From positions 1 through 34,897 of the forward strand of contig CACLNZ010000011.1 of the NCBI GenBank assembly GCA_902608415.1: 34,897 bases of DNA. The letters run 5' to 3'. Position 1 is the first letter of the stretch. The number at the start of each line of letters is the position of its first letter. The notes under the pieces are model-generated. The model saw only the letters and a list, made by a program, of their open reading frames with translations. It was not told the DNA's origin and did not search any database. This document shows positions 16,314 to 24,589 of the stretch, piece after piece. Both the position numbers and the translations under genes were made by a program. Source of the DNA: an uncultured PS1 clade bacterium. GTDB lineage: Bacteria; Pseudomonadota; Alphaproteobacteria; MED-G09.

Positions 16314-17726
16314 ATGGACCATCTTAATAAAAAAGGAAGAATTTTTTTAGTTGGTATAGGCGGCATAGGAATGAGCGGTATAGCTGAAATACTTCACAAT
16401 TTAGGATATGAAGTAACAGGCTCAGATCAAAAGGAAGGATCAAATGTTGTTAGATTAAAGAAATTAGGTATAAAAATTAAAATTGGACATAATGCTAGCA
16501 ATATTAAAGGTTCATCATTAATCGTTTATTCATCTGCAATAAAAAAACAAAATGTTGAAATAAAAGAGGCCATAAAGATTAAAATCCAATTGATAAGTAG
16601 AGCAGAAATGCTTGCAGAATTAATGAGAATGAAAAAAACAATCACAGTAGCCGGAAGCCATGGCAAAACTACAACAATATCAATTATTTCTGAAATATTT
16701 GTAAAATCTGAATTAGATCCTACCGTTATAAATGGGGGAATAATAAATTCTCTTGGATCTAACACTAGGTTAGGTTTAGGTGATTGGATGATAGTTGAAA
16801 CAGATGAGTCTGATGGAAGTTTTATTAAATTACCGTCTTTTAGCGGGTTAATAACTTCAATTGATGACGAACATATTGATTTCTACAATAATATGAAGAA
16901 TCTTGAAAATGCATTTGAACAATATATTAACAACATATCTGTTTTTGGGTTTTCTGTTATTTGTTCTGACGATGACAAATTATATAAAATAGCAACCCAA
17001 CAAAAGAGATCTGATCATTTCTTTTATGGAACAAATGCAAGAGCTAATTATAAGGCAAAAAATATTAGAATTAATAAGCACGGACAAACTTTTGATATTG
17101 AAATTAAAAATATAAATGAAGAGAGAAAAATATATAAAAATATTCAATTCCCAATGCACGGAAGACACAATTTACTTAATGCTCTAGGAGCAATTACAAT
17201 ATCTCATAGAACTGGAATAAGTTTTAAATTTATTCGCCAAGCATTGAGAGGTTTTGAAGGTGTAAAAAGGAGAATGACATTAATAAAAACATTAGATCAA
17301 AAAAAATATTTTGACGACTATGCTCATCATCCAACAGAAATTGAAGCTTCATTAAAGGCATTAAGAGATTTGTCAAATAGAAGAATAATTACTGTTATAC
17401 AACCTCATCGTTTTTCTAGGATAGAGCAAACTTTTGATAAATTTTCTAAAAGTTTTAAAAATTCTGATTTTGTTATTGTTCTTCCAGTATATGCAGCTGG
17501 CGAAAACAAAATAAAAAATATTAATGCTAATAGCTTGGCTATAAGTATACAAAAAAATTCTAAAACTAAAACTCTTGCATTTAATAATTTTAAAAAAGTT
17601 GAAGATTTTCTAAATGATGAAGTTAAAAAAGGAGAAACAGTAATATTTATGGGTGCAGGAAACATTTCTGAGTTAGCTAATAATTATTTAAATGATTTAG
17701 GTAAAGAACATGCCTCAATTTCATGA
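16314..17726 (+). CDS. murC: UDP-MurNAc:L-alanine ligase
   Basis: MurC starts the stem peptide by adding L-alanine to UDP-MurNAc. The N-terminal domain holds FLVGIGGIGMSGIAEIL at 11-27 and VTGSDQ near 34. The ATP loop GSHGKTTT spans 114-121. ETDESDGSF near 163, SIDDEHIDFY near 182, MHGRHNLLNALGA near 280 and the C-terminal DDYAHHPTEI near 338 with VIQPHRFSR near 362 complete the family set. At 470 residues it is normal. Its final 17 bases overlap murB in another frame. Confidence 0.96.
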   Translation: MDHLNKKGRIFLVGIGGIGMSGIAEILHNLGYEVTGSDQKEGSNVVRLKKLGIKIKIGHNASNIKGSSLIVYSSAIKKQNVEIKEAIKIKIQLISRAEMLAELMRMKKTITVAGSHGKTTTISIISEIFVKSELDPTVINGGIINSLGSNTRLGLGDWMIVETDESDGSFIKLPSFSGLITSIDDEHIDFYNNMKNLENAFEQYINNISVFGFSVICSDDDKLYKIATQQKRSDHFFYGTNARANYKAKNIRINKHGQTFDIEIKNINEERKIYKNIQFPMHGRHNLLNALGAITISHRTGISFKFIRQALRGFEGVKRRMTLIKTLDQKKYFDDYAHHPTEIEASLKALRDLSNRRIITVIQPHRFSRIEQTFDKFSKSFKNSDFVIVLPVYAAGENKIKNINANSLAISIQKNSKTKTLAFNNFKKVEDFLNDEVKKGETVIFMGAGNISELANNYLNDLGKEHASIS

Positions 17727-18627
17727 TTTAATTAATAGTAATTTGATTCAGGGAAAGATTTTCTTTGATAAATCCCTTGAAAATTTAACATGGTTAAAAG
17801 TTGGCGGAAAGGCCTCATGTTTATATATACCTAAGAATAAAGAAGATTTAGCAGTTTTTTTAAAACACATTGATAGTAAGGTTAAAATTAGTGTTTTTGG
17901 AAGGCTATCAAATGTTTTGATAAGAGATGGGGGTATTTCTGGAGTTACTATTCTTATACCGCCAAGTTTTTCACAACTTGAAATTCATAAAAATAATAAA
18001 ATTACACTTGGATCAGGATTGCTTGATAAAAATGTTTCACAATTTGCTTATGATAATAATTTAGGGGGTTTTGAATTTTTATCTGGTATTCCTGGTAATA
18101 TAGGAGGCGCTATAGCAATGAATGCCGGTTGTTATGGTTCAGAAATAAAAGATATTATCGATGAAGTTTTAATTCTAGAAAAAGATGGAGAATTAAAATC
18201 ATACAATAACGAAGAAATGAATTTTTCATATAGAAATTCTACTATTAAAACAGATCAAATTATAATTGAAGCTACTTTCCAAGGAAGACATGAGAATAAA
18301 TCAAATATTAAAGAGAAGATCGATTCAGTTATTAGTTCTAAGGAGGAATCGCAACCTTCTAAGGTAGCAACAGGTGGAAGCACATTTAAAAATCCAAAAG
18401 AAGTAAAGGCTTGGGAATTAATCAATTCTTCTGGTTTGAGTGGTTATAAAATTGGTGGTGCAATGATTTCACCAATTCATAATAATTTTTTTATAAATAC
18501 AGGTAACGCATCAGCAGAAGATTTTGAGAAGCTTGGTGAATTTGTAATTCATAAGGTTGAGAAACATCATGGCATAAGGCTTGAATGGGAAATTCAACTT
18601 ATAGGAGAGAGCATTGATGACATTTAA
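17710..18627 (+). CDS. murB: UDP-N-acetylenolpyruvoylglucosamine reductase
   Basis: MurB is an FAD enzyme that reduces UDP-GlcNAc-enolpyruvate to UDP-MurNAc with NADPH. The FAD domain shows NLTWLKVGGKA near 25 and GFEFLSGIPGNIGGAIAMNA near 121-140. The block SYRNSTIK near 176 is followed by GGSTFKNP near 219, whose serine is the expected proton donor. The C-terminal GYKIGGAMISPIHNNFFINT near 240 and GNASAEDF are also typical. Length is 305 residues. It begins 17 bases inside murC and ends inside ddl. Among the six-step Mur pathway enzymes, only MurA is missing from this window. Confidence 0.95.
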   Translation: MPQFHDLINSNLIQGKIFFDKSLENLTWLKVGGKASCLYIPKNKEDLAVFLKHIDSKVKISVFGRLSNVLIRDGGISGVTILIPPSFSQLEIHKNNKITLGSGLLDKNVSQFAYDNNLGGFEFLSGIPGNIGGAIAMNAGCYGSEIKDIIDEVLILEKDGELKSYNNEEMNFSYRNSTIKTDQIIIEATFQGRHENKSNIKEKIDSVISSKEESQPSKVATGGSTFKNPKEVKAWELINSSGLSGYKIGGAMISPIHNNFFINTGNASAEDFEKLGEFVIHKVEKHHGIRLEWEIQLIGESIDDI

Positions 18628-19528
18628 GGGAAAGATTGCAGTTTTAAAAGGGGGTTACTCAGATGAAAGAGCAATCAGTCTAAAAACAGGTGAAAATGTG
18701 GAGCAGGCTCTTAAAGAATTAGGTCTCAGATATACTTCGATAGACTGCAAAGACGATTTTTTAGAAAAATTAATCAGTTCTAATTTTGATCTATGTTTTA
18801 ATGCTCTTCATGGTGAATTTGGTGAGGATGGCCAAATACAGGCACTTCTTGAAGAAATTGGTATAAAATATACTCATTCAGGCATTTCCTCATCTATTCT
18901 TGCAATGAATAAGGCATTTTCTAAAGAAATTTTTATTAGAAATGATGTACCTACTCCTCAATATAAAATGATTGATAAGGATGACATAAATGAAAATGAT
19001 ATTTTAATTCCATCTGTAATTAAACCAATAAATAATGGCTCAAGTTTTGGTGTATACATAATTTTGAGTGAATCAGATAAGACTAGTTTCTTGAAAGGTA
19101 TAAAAAATTGGAAATATGGTAAATATATAATGGTTGAAAAATATATTGAAGGCAGAGAGCTAACATGTGGAATTATAGCTGATAAACCTACAGAAGTTAT
19201 GGAGATTAAAACTAAAAATATTTTCTATAATTACGAAACTAAATATACGCAAGGTATGTCAGAATATATTTTAGCCAAGGATATCCCTCGCGAAACTTAC
19301 AAAAAAATTCAAGACTTAACTATAAATTGCCATAACTTGCTTGGATGTAAGGGTGTTACAAGAACAGATTTTCGTTTAGAAGAAGATACAATCCTTAGTC
19401 CTTATGTTTTAGAGTTAAATACAAACCCCGGTCTAACTAAAACATCATTAATTCCGAAATTGGCAGCTTTTCAAGACATTTCTTATAATAATTTAATTAG
19501 TTTAATCATTGAGGATGCAATATGTTAA
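18617..19528 (+). CDS. ddl: D-alanine-D-alanine ligase
   Basis: This ATP-grasp ligase makes the D-Ala-D-Ala dipeptide used by MurF. It starts with IAVLKGGYSDERAISLKTG near 7-25, carries NALHGEFGEDGQIQALLE near 57 (substrate loop), the central-domain KPINNGSSFGVY near 138 (omega-loop region) and the C-terminal metal-binding ELNTNPGLTKTSLIPK near 273. A TTG one codon upstream is in frame, but the ATG at 18617 is better placed behind GGAGAG at 18603-18608. Length is 303 residues. It overlaps murB by 11 bases and ftsQ by seven. Confidence 0.95.
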   Translation: MTFKGKIAVLKGGYSDERAISLKTGENVEQALKELGLRYTSIDCKDDFLEKLISSNFDLCFNALHGEFGEDGQIQALLEEIGIKYTHSGISSSILAMNKAFSKEIFIRNDVPTPQYKMIDKDDINENDILIPSVIKPINNGSSFGVYIILSESDKTSFLKGIKNWKYGKYIMVEKYIEGRELTCGIIADKPTEVMEIKTKNIFYNYETKYTQGMSEYILAKDIPRETYKKIQDLTINCHNLLGCKGVTRTDFRLEEDTILSPYVLELNTNPGLTKTSLIPKLAAFQDISYNNLISLIIEDAIC

Positions 19529-20259
19529 AATTAAAAAGAAAAACATATTTTTTTCTTATCCTGTTTTTGATCATAATTACTTTTTCAATTTATTTATTCT
19601 TGTATGAAAATAATCCTGTAAGTAATTATTATAATAATTTTTCAAATTCATTTTTTAAACTTGAAAAATTAAAACTTGATGGAAGGGTAAGATCAAATAA
19701 GACAAAAATCTTATCTTCTTTATCTATTGAGCTCAACTCGCCAATTCTTAATGTCAATTTAGAAAAAATAAAAAAAAATATTTTATCAGTCCCTTGGATA
19801 AAAAGTGCAAAAGTAAGTAGAAGGCTACCGAATGAAATCCATATTTTTATTGAAGAGTATGAACCTGCTGTTATTTGGGAATATAAAAATGAAGTTCTAA
19901 TACTTGATAAGGATGGATATCATATTGAAAAAATCCAAAAAAAAGACTCTTATGCTGATTTATTTTTTATTTATGGAAATGAAGCGGATTTAAATCTTAG
20001 TAATTTTTTAAATGCTTTAGATGATTATCCTTCATTAAGAGGAAGGATTGATTATGCAACTTTTATTGGAAAAAGGAGATGGGATTTATATTTTAAAGAG
20101 GGTGTCTTAATTAAATTACCTATGGGGGATGTAAATGATGCCTTGCTTGAGCTCGATCAGCATTTAAAAGATTATAATTTAATAGAAAAGGGTCACAAAA
20201 AGATTGATTTAAGAATAAAAGGTGAAATCTCTACAGATAGAATTTTCAAAAGAAGTTAA
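19522..20259 (+). CDS. ftsQ: cell division protein FtsQ
   Basis: FtsQ is a bitopic divisome scaffold protein. A short basic start (KLKRK) precedes one membrane segment at about residues 9-27. The periplasmic POTRA-like domain follows: FKLEKLKLDGRVRSNKTKI near 46, SVPWIKSAKVSRRLPNEIHI near 90-109 and the EYEPAVIWEYK block near 113. The later FtsQ beta domain ends with KKIDLRIKGEISTDRIF. Length is 245 residues, within the short end of the family. It overlaps ddl by seven bases and shares one base with the ftsA ATG. The order ddl-ftsQ-ftsA-ftsZ is the classic dcw order. Confidence 0.92.
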   Translation: MLKLKRKTYFFLILFLIIITFSIYLFLYENNPVSNYYNNFSNSFFKLEKLKLDGRVRSNKTKILSSLSIELNSPILNVNLEKIKKNILSVPWIKSAKVSRRLPNEIHIFIEEYEPAVIWEYKNEVLILDKDGYHIEKIQKKDSYADLFFIYGNEADLNLSNFLNALDDYPSLRGRIDYATFIGKRRWDLYFKEGVLIKLPMGDVNDALLELDQHLKDYNLIEKGHKKIDLRIKGEISTDRIFKRS

Positions 20260-21548
20260 TGAAAAAAAATAGCAATCAAATAGATTTATTTTCAACAGAA
20301 AATAAATCAAATCAATCAAAAAATATTTTGACATCTATAGATATTGGCTCAGATAAAATTGTTTGTTTTATTGCTAAAATTGACGAAATAACAAGAGAAA
20401 AGAGAGCATTGCGCGTTGTTGGATCTGGATATTGTCAAACAAGAGGCATAAGGAATGGTAAAGTTATTGACCAGATGGAGGCAGAAAAATCGATAAGGCT
20501 TGCCTTAGATAAAGCTGAAAAAGACGCAAATATTGAGATTAATAATGTTTATGTTTGTATTTCTGGCGATTTCCTGAAAAGTCATGTTTTAAAAGGCTCG
20601 ATAAATGTTCCAGAAAGAACAATTAAGCAAGAGCATGTTGCTGAAGTTATTTCTATAACTAATAAAAAATATACTCCGACTAACCAGAAAATAATTCATA
20701 TTGTTCCATCGAATTTTTTTGTAGATGGAACCAGAAATGTTAACGATCCATCAGGTTTAGTAGCAGACAAGCTTGGTGTAGAATTGAATTATATTACATC
20801 TGAAATTAATCCTCTTATTAATATAGAAAATATAATTAAAAATATGCATTTGAATATTGAGGGCTTTGTTGCAAAACCATATGCATCAGGTTTAGCATGC
20901 TTACAGGAGCATGAATTAGATTTTGGTTCAGTTTGTATTGATATTGGTTGTGGCACCACATCAATATCAATATTTTTTGAAGGAACAATAGTTTATGCCA
21001 AAACTATAAATCTAGGAGGGTGGTATATAACTAATGATGTCGCCTTAGGGTTGCATACATCTTTTGAGTATGCTGAAGGAATTAAGAATTTATATGGCAA
21101 TACAATTATGGGCGCTAATGACTCTGAACAATATTATGAAATTCCCAATGACAGTGAAAACAATATTAGGAGTAAATTTAAACTAAGTAATTTGATCTCT
21201 ATAATTAAATACAGGTATGAAGAAATACTAGAGAAAGTCGATGAAGCAATTGAACAATCTGGTTATTCTGAATATGCAAAAAGAAATGTTGTATTAACAG
21301 GTGGTACAGCGGGATTACCAGGAAGCATTGAATTAGCTCAAAGAGTTTTTGATACAAATGTTAGGGTAGGCTCACCTACTAAAATTGGCGGTTTGTCAGG
21401 AGAAATTGGAAGTCCTTCATTTTCGTCATGTTCAGGTGTATTAATACACTGCTTAAAAAAATCTAAAAAGAATCATGAAACAATAACAATAAAGAGTGCT
21501 GAGAAAATTGGTAATTTCTTTAAAAATCTTATGGGTCAAGATTTTTAA
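20259..21548 (+). CDS. ftsA: cell division protein FtsA
   Basis: FtsA is an actin-like ATPase that tethers FtsZ to the membrane. The phosphate-1 loop TSIDIGSDKIVCFIA is near 26-40. The 1C domain covers roughly 100-185. The second phosphate loop CIDIGCGTTSISIF is near 227 and the adenosine motif VLTGGTAGLPG near 345. The C-terminus SAEKIGNFFKNLMGQDF looks like the amphipathic membrane-targeting helix. Length is 429 residues. The 68 bases from its stop to the ftsZ start are the largest gap in the cluster since mraZ and may hold an ftsZ promoter, though no clear -35/-10 pair was seen. Confidence 0.95.
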   Translation: MKKNSNQIDLFSTENKSNQSKNILTSIDIGSDKIVCFIAKIDEITREKRALRVVGSGYCQTRGIRNGKVIDQMEAEKSIRLALDKAEKDANIEINNVYVCISGDFLKSHVLKGSINVPERTIKQEHVAEVISITNKKYTPTNQKIIHIVPSNFFVDGTRNVNDPSGLVADKLGVELNYITSEINPLINIENIIKNMHLNIEGFVAKPYASGLACLQEHELDFGSVCIDIGCGTTSISIFFEGTIVYAKTINLGGWYITNDVALGLHTSFEYAEGIKNLYGNTIMGANDSEQYYEIPNDSENNIRSKFKLSNLISIIKYRYEEILEKVDEAIEQSGYSEYAKRNVVLTGGTAGLPGSIELAQRVFDTNVRVGSPTKIGGLSGEIGSPSFSSCSGVLIHCLKKSKKNHETITIKSAEKIGNFFKNLMGQDF

Positions 21549-21616
21549 GTGCTCCTATTTCTTGTTAAAAATTAAGAATCAGTAGAAAAATTAACTAAAC
21601 TTTTATGGAGGTTGGT

Positions 21617-22975
21617 TTGTCAATAGAATTATCTGCACCTGAGGTTGAAAAATTAAAGCCTCGTCTTGCCCTTCTTGGTATTGGAGGCGGAGGCGGTAAT
21701 GCTCTAAGAACTATGACTGATAATGGTTTAAAGGGTGTAGATTTATATGCTGTTAATACAGATGCTCAAGCATTAGAGGAACATGGCCAGACTACAAGAA
21801 TTCAGATTGGAGCAAATATTACAAAGGGTTTAGGCGCAGGAGCTGATCCCAAAATAGGAAAGAAAGCAGCGCAGGAATCTATAGAGGAGTTAAAAAGTTA
21901 CCTTAAAGGAATAAATATGCTTTTTATTACTGCCTGCATGGGTGGAGGAACAGGTACAGGTGCTGCTCCAGTAGTAGCAAAACTTGCAAAAGAGATGGGC
22001 ATACTTACCGTTGGAGTTGTAACGACTCCATGGAAGTATGATGGAACAAAAAGAATGAAGATGGCCAAAGAGGGCATTGATGAGCTCTCAAAATGTCTTG
22101 ATACACTTATAGTTGTACCAAATGAGAATGTATTTAGAGTTGCTAATATTGAAACTTCTTTTGATGAATGTAATGAAATAATCAATAAAACTCTATATGA
22201 TGGTGTTTCTGCAATTAGCTCATTAATAACTAAAAGAGGAAGAATTAATATAGATTTTGCAGATGTTAAGACAATTATGGCATTTATTGGAAAAGCAATG
22301 TTTGGTGTTGGCCAGGCTTCAGGTGAAGATAGAGCAGTTATTGCTGCTAAAACATCTATATCAAATCCAATGCTGGACGGTATCAATTTAAGGGATGCTA
22401 GAGGATTGCTTATCTCAATTACTGCAAACACTGAAATCACCCCTGTAGAAATTGATGCAGCAACAAATGTTATTCAAAATGAAGTAAATAACCCGGATGA
22501 TTGCGAAATTATAACAGGTGTTTTTATGGATGAAGAGTTAGGTGATGAGCTAATTGTAGCTACTGTTGCTACAGGAATGAATGATCATGTTGAAGATAAA
22601 GTTATTGAAATTGAAGCTTCAAGCAATGATCATCCTGAAGAGCTTGGTGATGATGTTCAGTCAGTGGATCTTGAAGTAAGAAAAGTTAATCAAGATCTTC
22701 CAGTAAATACAAATGATTATCCAGATTTAATGGAAGATAAATCTTATGACCAAAAAATGGACGATATCGAAGAAGAAGAAATAAAAGAAGAAGAAATAAA
22801 AGAAGAAGAGACAGAGGATGAAGTGCAAGTTATTGAAGATCTGCCTGACCCCGAAGACTGGGAGAATGATGATGTTCCTTTATTTAAGAGTGATAGACTT
22901 GATAATAGCGAAGACGATAAAGATTTTGATTCACAAATGGAAATTCCTGCTTTTTTAAGAAAAAATAAACAATAA
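21617..22975 (+). CDS. ftsZ: cell division GTPase FtsZ (divergent, TTG start)
   Basis: FtsZ polymerises into the cytokinetic ring. Counted from TTG 21617 (452 residues), the GTPase domain has GIGGGGGN near 21-28, NTDAQAL near 47, the tubulin signature GGGTGTG at 109-115 and the T7 loop INIDFAD at 210-216. The residue three before GGGTGTG is Cys107 (ACMGGGTG) where most FtsZs have Gly, and RGRINIDFAD replaces the usual PGLxNxDFAD. The core ends near 320. An acidic linker with EEEIK repeats follows, then the FtsA-binding tail MEIPAFLRKN. The ATG at 21605 lies inside the GGAGG ribosome-binding site (21607-21611), five bases before TTG. The TTG start also gives MSIELSAPE, which lines up with typical alphaproteobacterial N-termini. 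Confidence 0.95.
   Translation: MSIELSAPEVEKLKPRLALLGIGGGGGNALRTMTDNGLKGVDLYAVNTDAQALEEHGQTTRIQIGANITKGLGAGADPKIGKKAAQESIEELKSYLKGINMLFITACMGGGTGTGAAPVVAKLAKEMGILTVGVVTTPWKYDGTKRMKMAKEGIDELSKCLDTLIVVPNENVFRVANIETSFDECNEIINKTLYDGVSAISSLITKRGRINIDFADVKTIMAFIGKAMFGVGQASGEDRAVIAAKTSISNPMLDGINLRDARGLLISITANTEITPVEIDAATNVIQNEVNNPDDCEIITGVFMDEELGDELIVATVATGMNDHVEDKVIEIEASSNDHPEELGDDVQSVDLEVRKVNQDLPVNTNDYPDLMEDKSYDQKMDDIEEEEIKEEEIKEEETEDEVQVIEDLPDPEDWENDDVPLFKSDRLDNSEDDKDFDSQMEIPAFLRKNKQ
22771..22807 (+). repeat. 15-base tandem repeat in the FtsZ linker
   Basis: The unit AGAAGAAGAAATAAA occurs at 22771-22785 and 22786-22800, followed by a partial third copy. In the ftsZ frame it encodes EEEIK-type repeats inside the acidic, unstructured C-terminal linker. 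Unit length is a multiple of three, so copy-number change keeps the frame. Confidence 0.85.
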
Positions 22976-22998
22976 AATTAACTAAAAAACTATCTAAA

Positions 22999-23484
22999 AT
23001 GAAAACTGTCGAAGTAAGCCGTGTTGCCAATATACCTTCTAAAATAATTTGGGATGAGATGAAACATTTCGATCGCGTTCTTAGGTGGGTTCCTGGAGGA
23101 AGTGAAAGTACAATTTCTGTTGAAGGTAAAGGTGTTGGGGCAATAAGAGATATTAACTTAATTACACAAGGATATGTTCAGCATGAATTAATTGCATATA
23201 GCGATAAAGATTTATCATTTTCCTATAAGCTGACAGATGGAAAACCAGTCGGTATGCAAGATTATGTTGTTGTCGCAAAAATTATACCTATTAATGATAA
23301 TAGTTCTGAAATTAGATGGTCAGGTAAAGTAGAGTCAGATAATAGGCTTAATGATGATGATGTAGCTGAAGCCTTAAGTGTTGCTTTAAATAATATGATT
23401 ACAGGTTTAATTGCTTTAATAGAAAAACAAAAACCTGCTTTTGTTCATCAACCGCTTGAAGATTGGCAAAAAACTAATAAATAA
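22999..23484 (+). CDS. SRPBCC (START/Bet v1-like) family protein
   Basis: This 161-residue soluble protein resembles the SRPBCC/polyketide-cyclase family, whose members form a helix-grip cavity that binds lipids or other hydrophobic ligands. Support comes from the N-terminal beta strand plus VxxxASxxxVWxxM-like block (VSRVANIPSKIIWDEMKHF near 5-23), the WVPG turn near 31, GVGAIRDI near 46, alternating beta strands to about 110 and a long C-terminal helix near 120-143. No signal peptide or membrane segment was seen. The specific function is not known. It sits between ftsZ and lpxC with 23 bases after ftsZ and no clear ribosome-binding sequence. A gene of this type is not part of the usual dcw cluster. 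Confidence 0.75.
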   Translation: MKTVEVSRVANIPSKIIWDEMKHFDRVLRWVPGGSESTISVEGKGVGAIRDINLITQGYVQHELIAYSDKDLSFSYKLTDGKPVGMQDYVVVAKIIPINDNSSEIRWSGKVESDNRLNDDDVAEALSVALNNMITGLIALIEKQKPAFVHQPLEDWQKTNK

Positions 23485-23593
23485 AATTTAAATTAATATT
23501 GATATTTAAAGTTACAAATAGACACAAAGTTTGATTTGGATTCTTTAATTATCACTGATAACTAGTATATTAATATTTTAGTGGAAATTTAAA
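23485..23593 (+). promoter_or_regulatory. intergenic region before lpxC with small palindrome
   Basis: These 109 AT-rich bases separate the SRPBCC gene from lpxC and probably hold a promoter for lpxC-bamD-ligA. An inverted repeat TTATC-ACT-GATAA at 23549-23561 lies just ahead of a possible -10 TATATT at 23566-23571. No matching -35 at 16-18 bases stands out. The palindrome recalls the GTTATC-CATA-GATAAC element before mraZ, with a spacer one base shorter. Confidence 0.35.
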
Positions 23594-24538
23594 ATGTCTT
23601 GTAATTTTCTAGCGGCTTCCGGTTTTTATCCATGGCAGACAACAATAAAGAATACAATATCAACATCTGGAATTGGTCTCCATAAGGGTGATTTAATAGA
23701 GATTACCTTAAAACCTTCAAAACCTAATTCAGGAATTAGGTTTATAAGAACAGATATAGAAGGTGATATATCTGAAAGAGCAATTTTAGCTAGCTATCAG
23801 AATGTATCTGATACAAATATGTGCACTACAATAAAAAATAAAAACGATTGTAAAATTTCAACAATTGAACACTTAATGGCTGCATTATCAGGATCTGGAG
23901 TTGATAATATTGACATTGAAATTAATGGTCCTGAAGTTCCAATTATGGATGGAAGCTCAAAACAATTCATTGATCTTATTGAAAATTCAGGATTATCTAA
24001 ATTATCAGAAAAAAGAAAATTTCTTAAAATTACTAAAAATATTGAGATTGTTGATGGAGAAAAAAAATGTTCCCTTAGTCCCAGCAATAATATGAATTTT
24101 TTTGCTTCAATAGATTTTTCAGATAAAGTAATTGGAAAGCAAGAAGCATCAATAAACCTTGAGAACTTTAACTTTAAAGATAATGTTTCTAAGGCTAGAA
24201 CTTTTGGTTTTATGCGAGATGTTGAAGCTTTACGAATGTCGGGTCTTGGTCTTGGCGGTAGTTTAGATAATTGTATAATTATTGATGATGATGAAGTTAT
24301 AAATTCCGAAGGATTAAGATTTGAAAATGAATTTGTTGTTCATAAACTATTAGATGCTGTAGGAGATATTTTTACTTCTGGGTATCGCATTCAAGGTGAA
24401 TACAGGGGTTACTTATGTGGTCATCATATGAATAATCTTCTCTTGAAAGAGTTATTTGACAATGAAGACTCTTTTGAGTTTTTTGAAATAGATGATGCAG
24501 TAAGTACTGATAGTAACAAAGAATTATTGACGGCTTAA
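23594..24538 (+). CDS. lpxC: UDP-3-O-acyl-N-acetylglucosamine deacetylase
   Basis: LpxC is the zinc-dependent deacetylase that commits precursors to lipid A synthesis. The expected zinc ligands are His93 (IEHLMAAL), His250 and Asp254 (HKLLDAVGD), with the catalytic His277 in CGHHMNN. TSGIGLHKG near 24-32, the VPIMDGSS block near 115, the ARTFGFMRDVEALR block near 201 and GLGLGGSLDN near 217 are all present. Length is 314 residues, typical. Its presence shows that the organism makes a lipopolysaccharide outer membrane. It is separated from ftsZ by an extra gene. Confidence 0.96.
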   Translation: MSCNFLAASGFYPWQTTIKNTISTSGIGLHKGDLIEITLKPSKPNSGIRFIRTDIEGDISERAILASYQNVSDTNMCTTIKNKNDCKISTIEHLMAALSGSGVDNIDIEINGPEVPIMDGSSKQFIDLIENSGLSKLSEKRKFLKITKNIEIVDGEKKCSLSPSNNMNFFASIDFSDKVIGKQEASINLENFNFKDNVSKARTFGFMRDVEALRMSGLGLGGSLDNCIIIDDDEVINSEGLRFENEFVVHKLLDAVGDIFTSGYRIQGEYRGYLCGHHMNNLLLKELFDNEDSFEFFEIDDAVSTDSNKELLTA

Positions 24539-24589
24539 TTTTTCAACCAACATGTAGCTCTTTTATAAATTTAATAATATAATCATTTT

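Noticed and set aside
21898-22440. 180-codon open frame on the minus strand opposite ftsZ
   Set aside because: It is the antisense shadow of a strongly conserved gene, has low-complexity hydrophobic content (runs of S, I, P, V) and matches no family I know.
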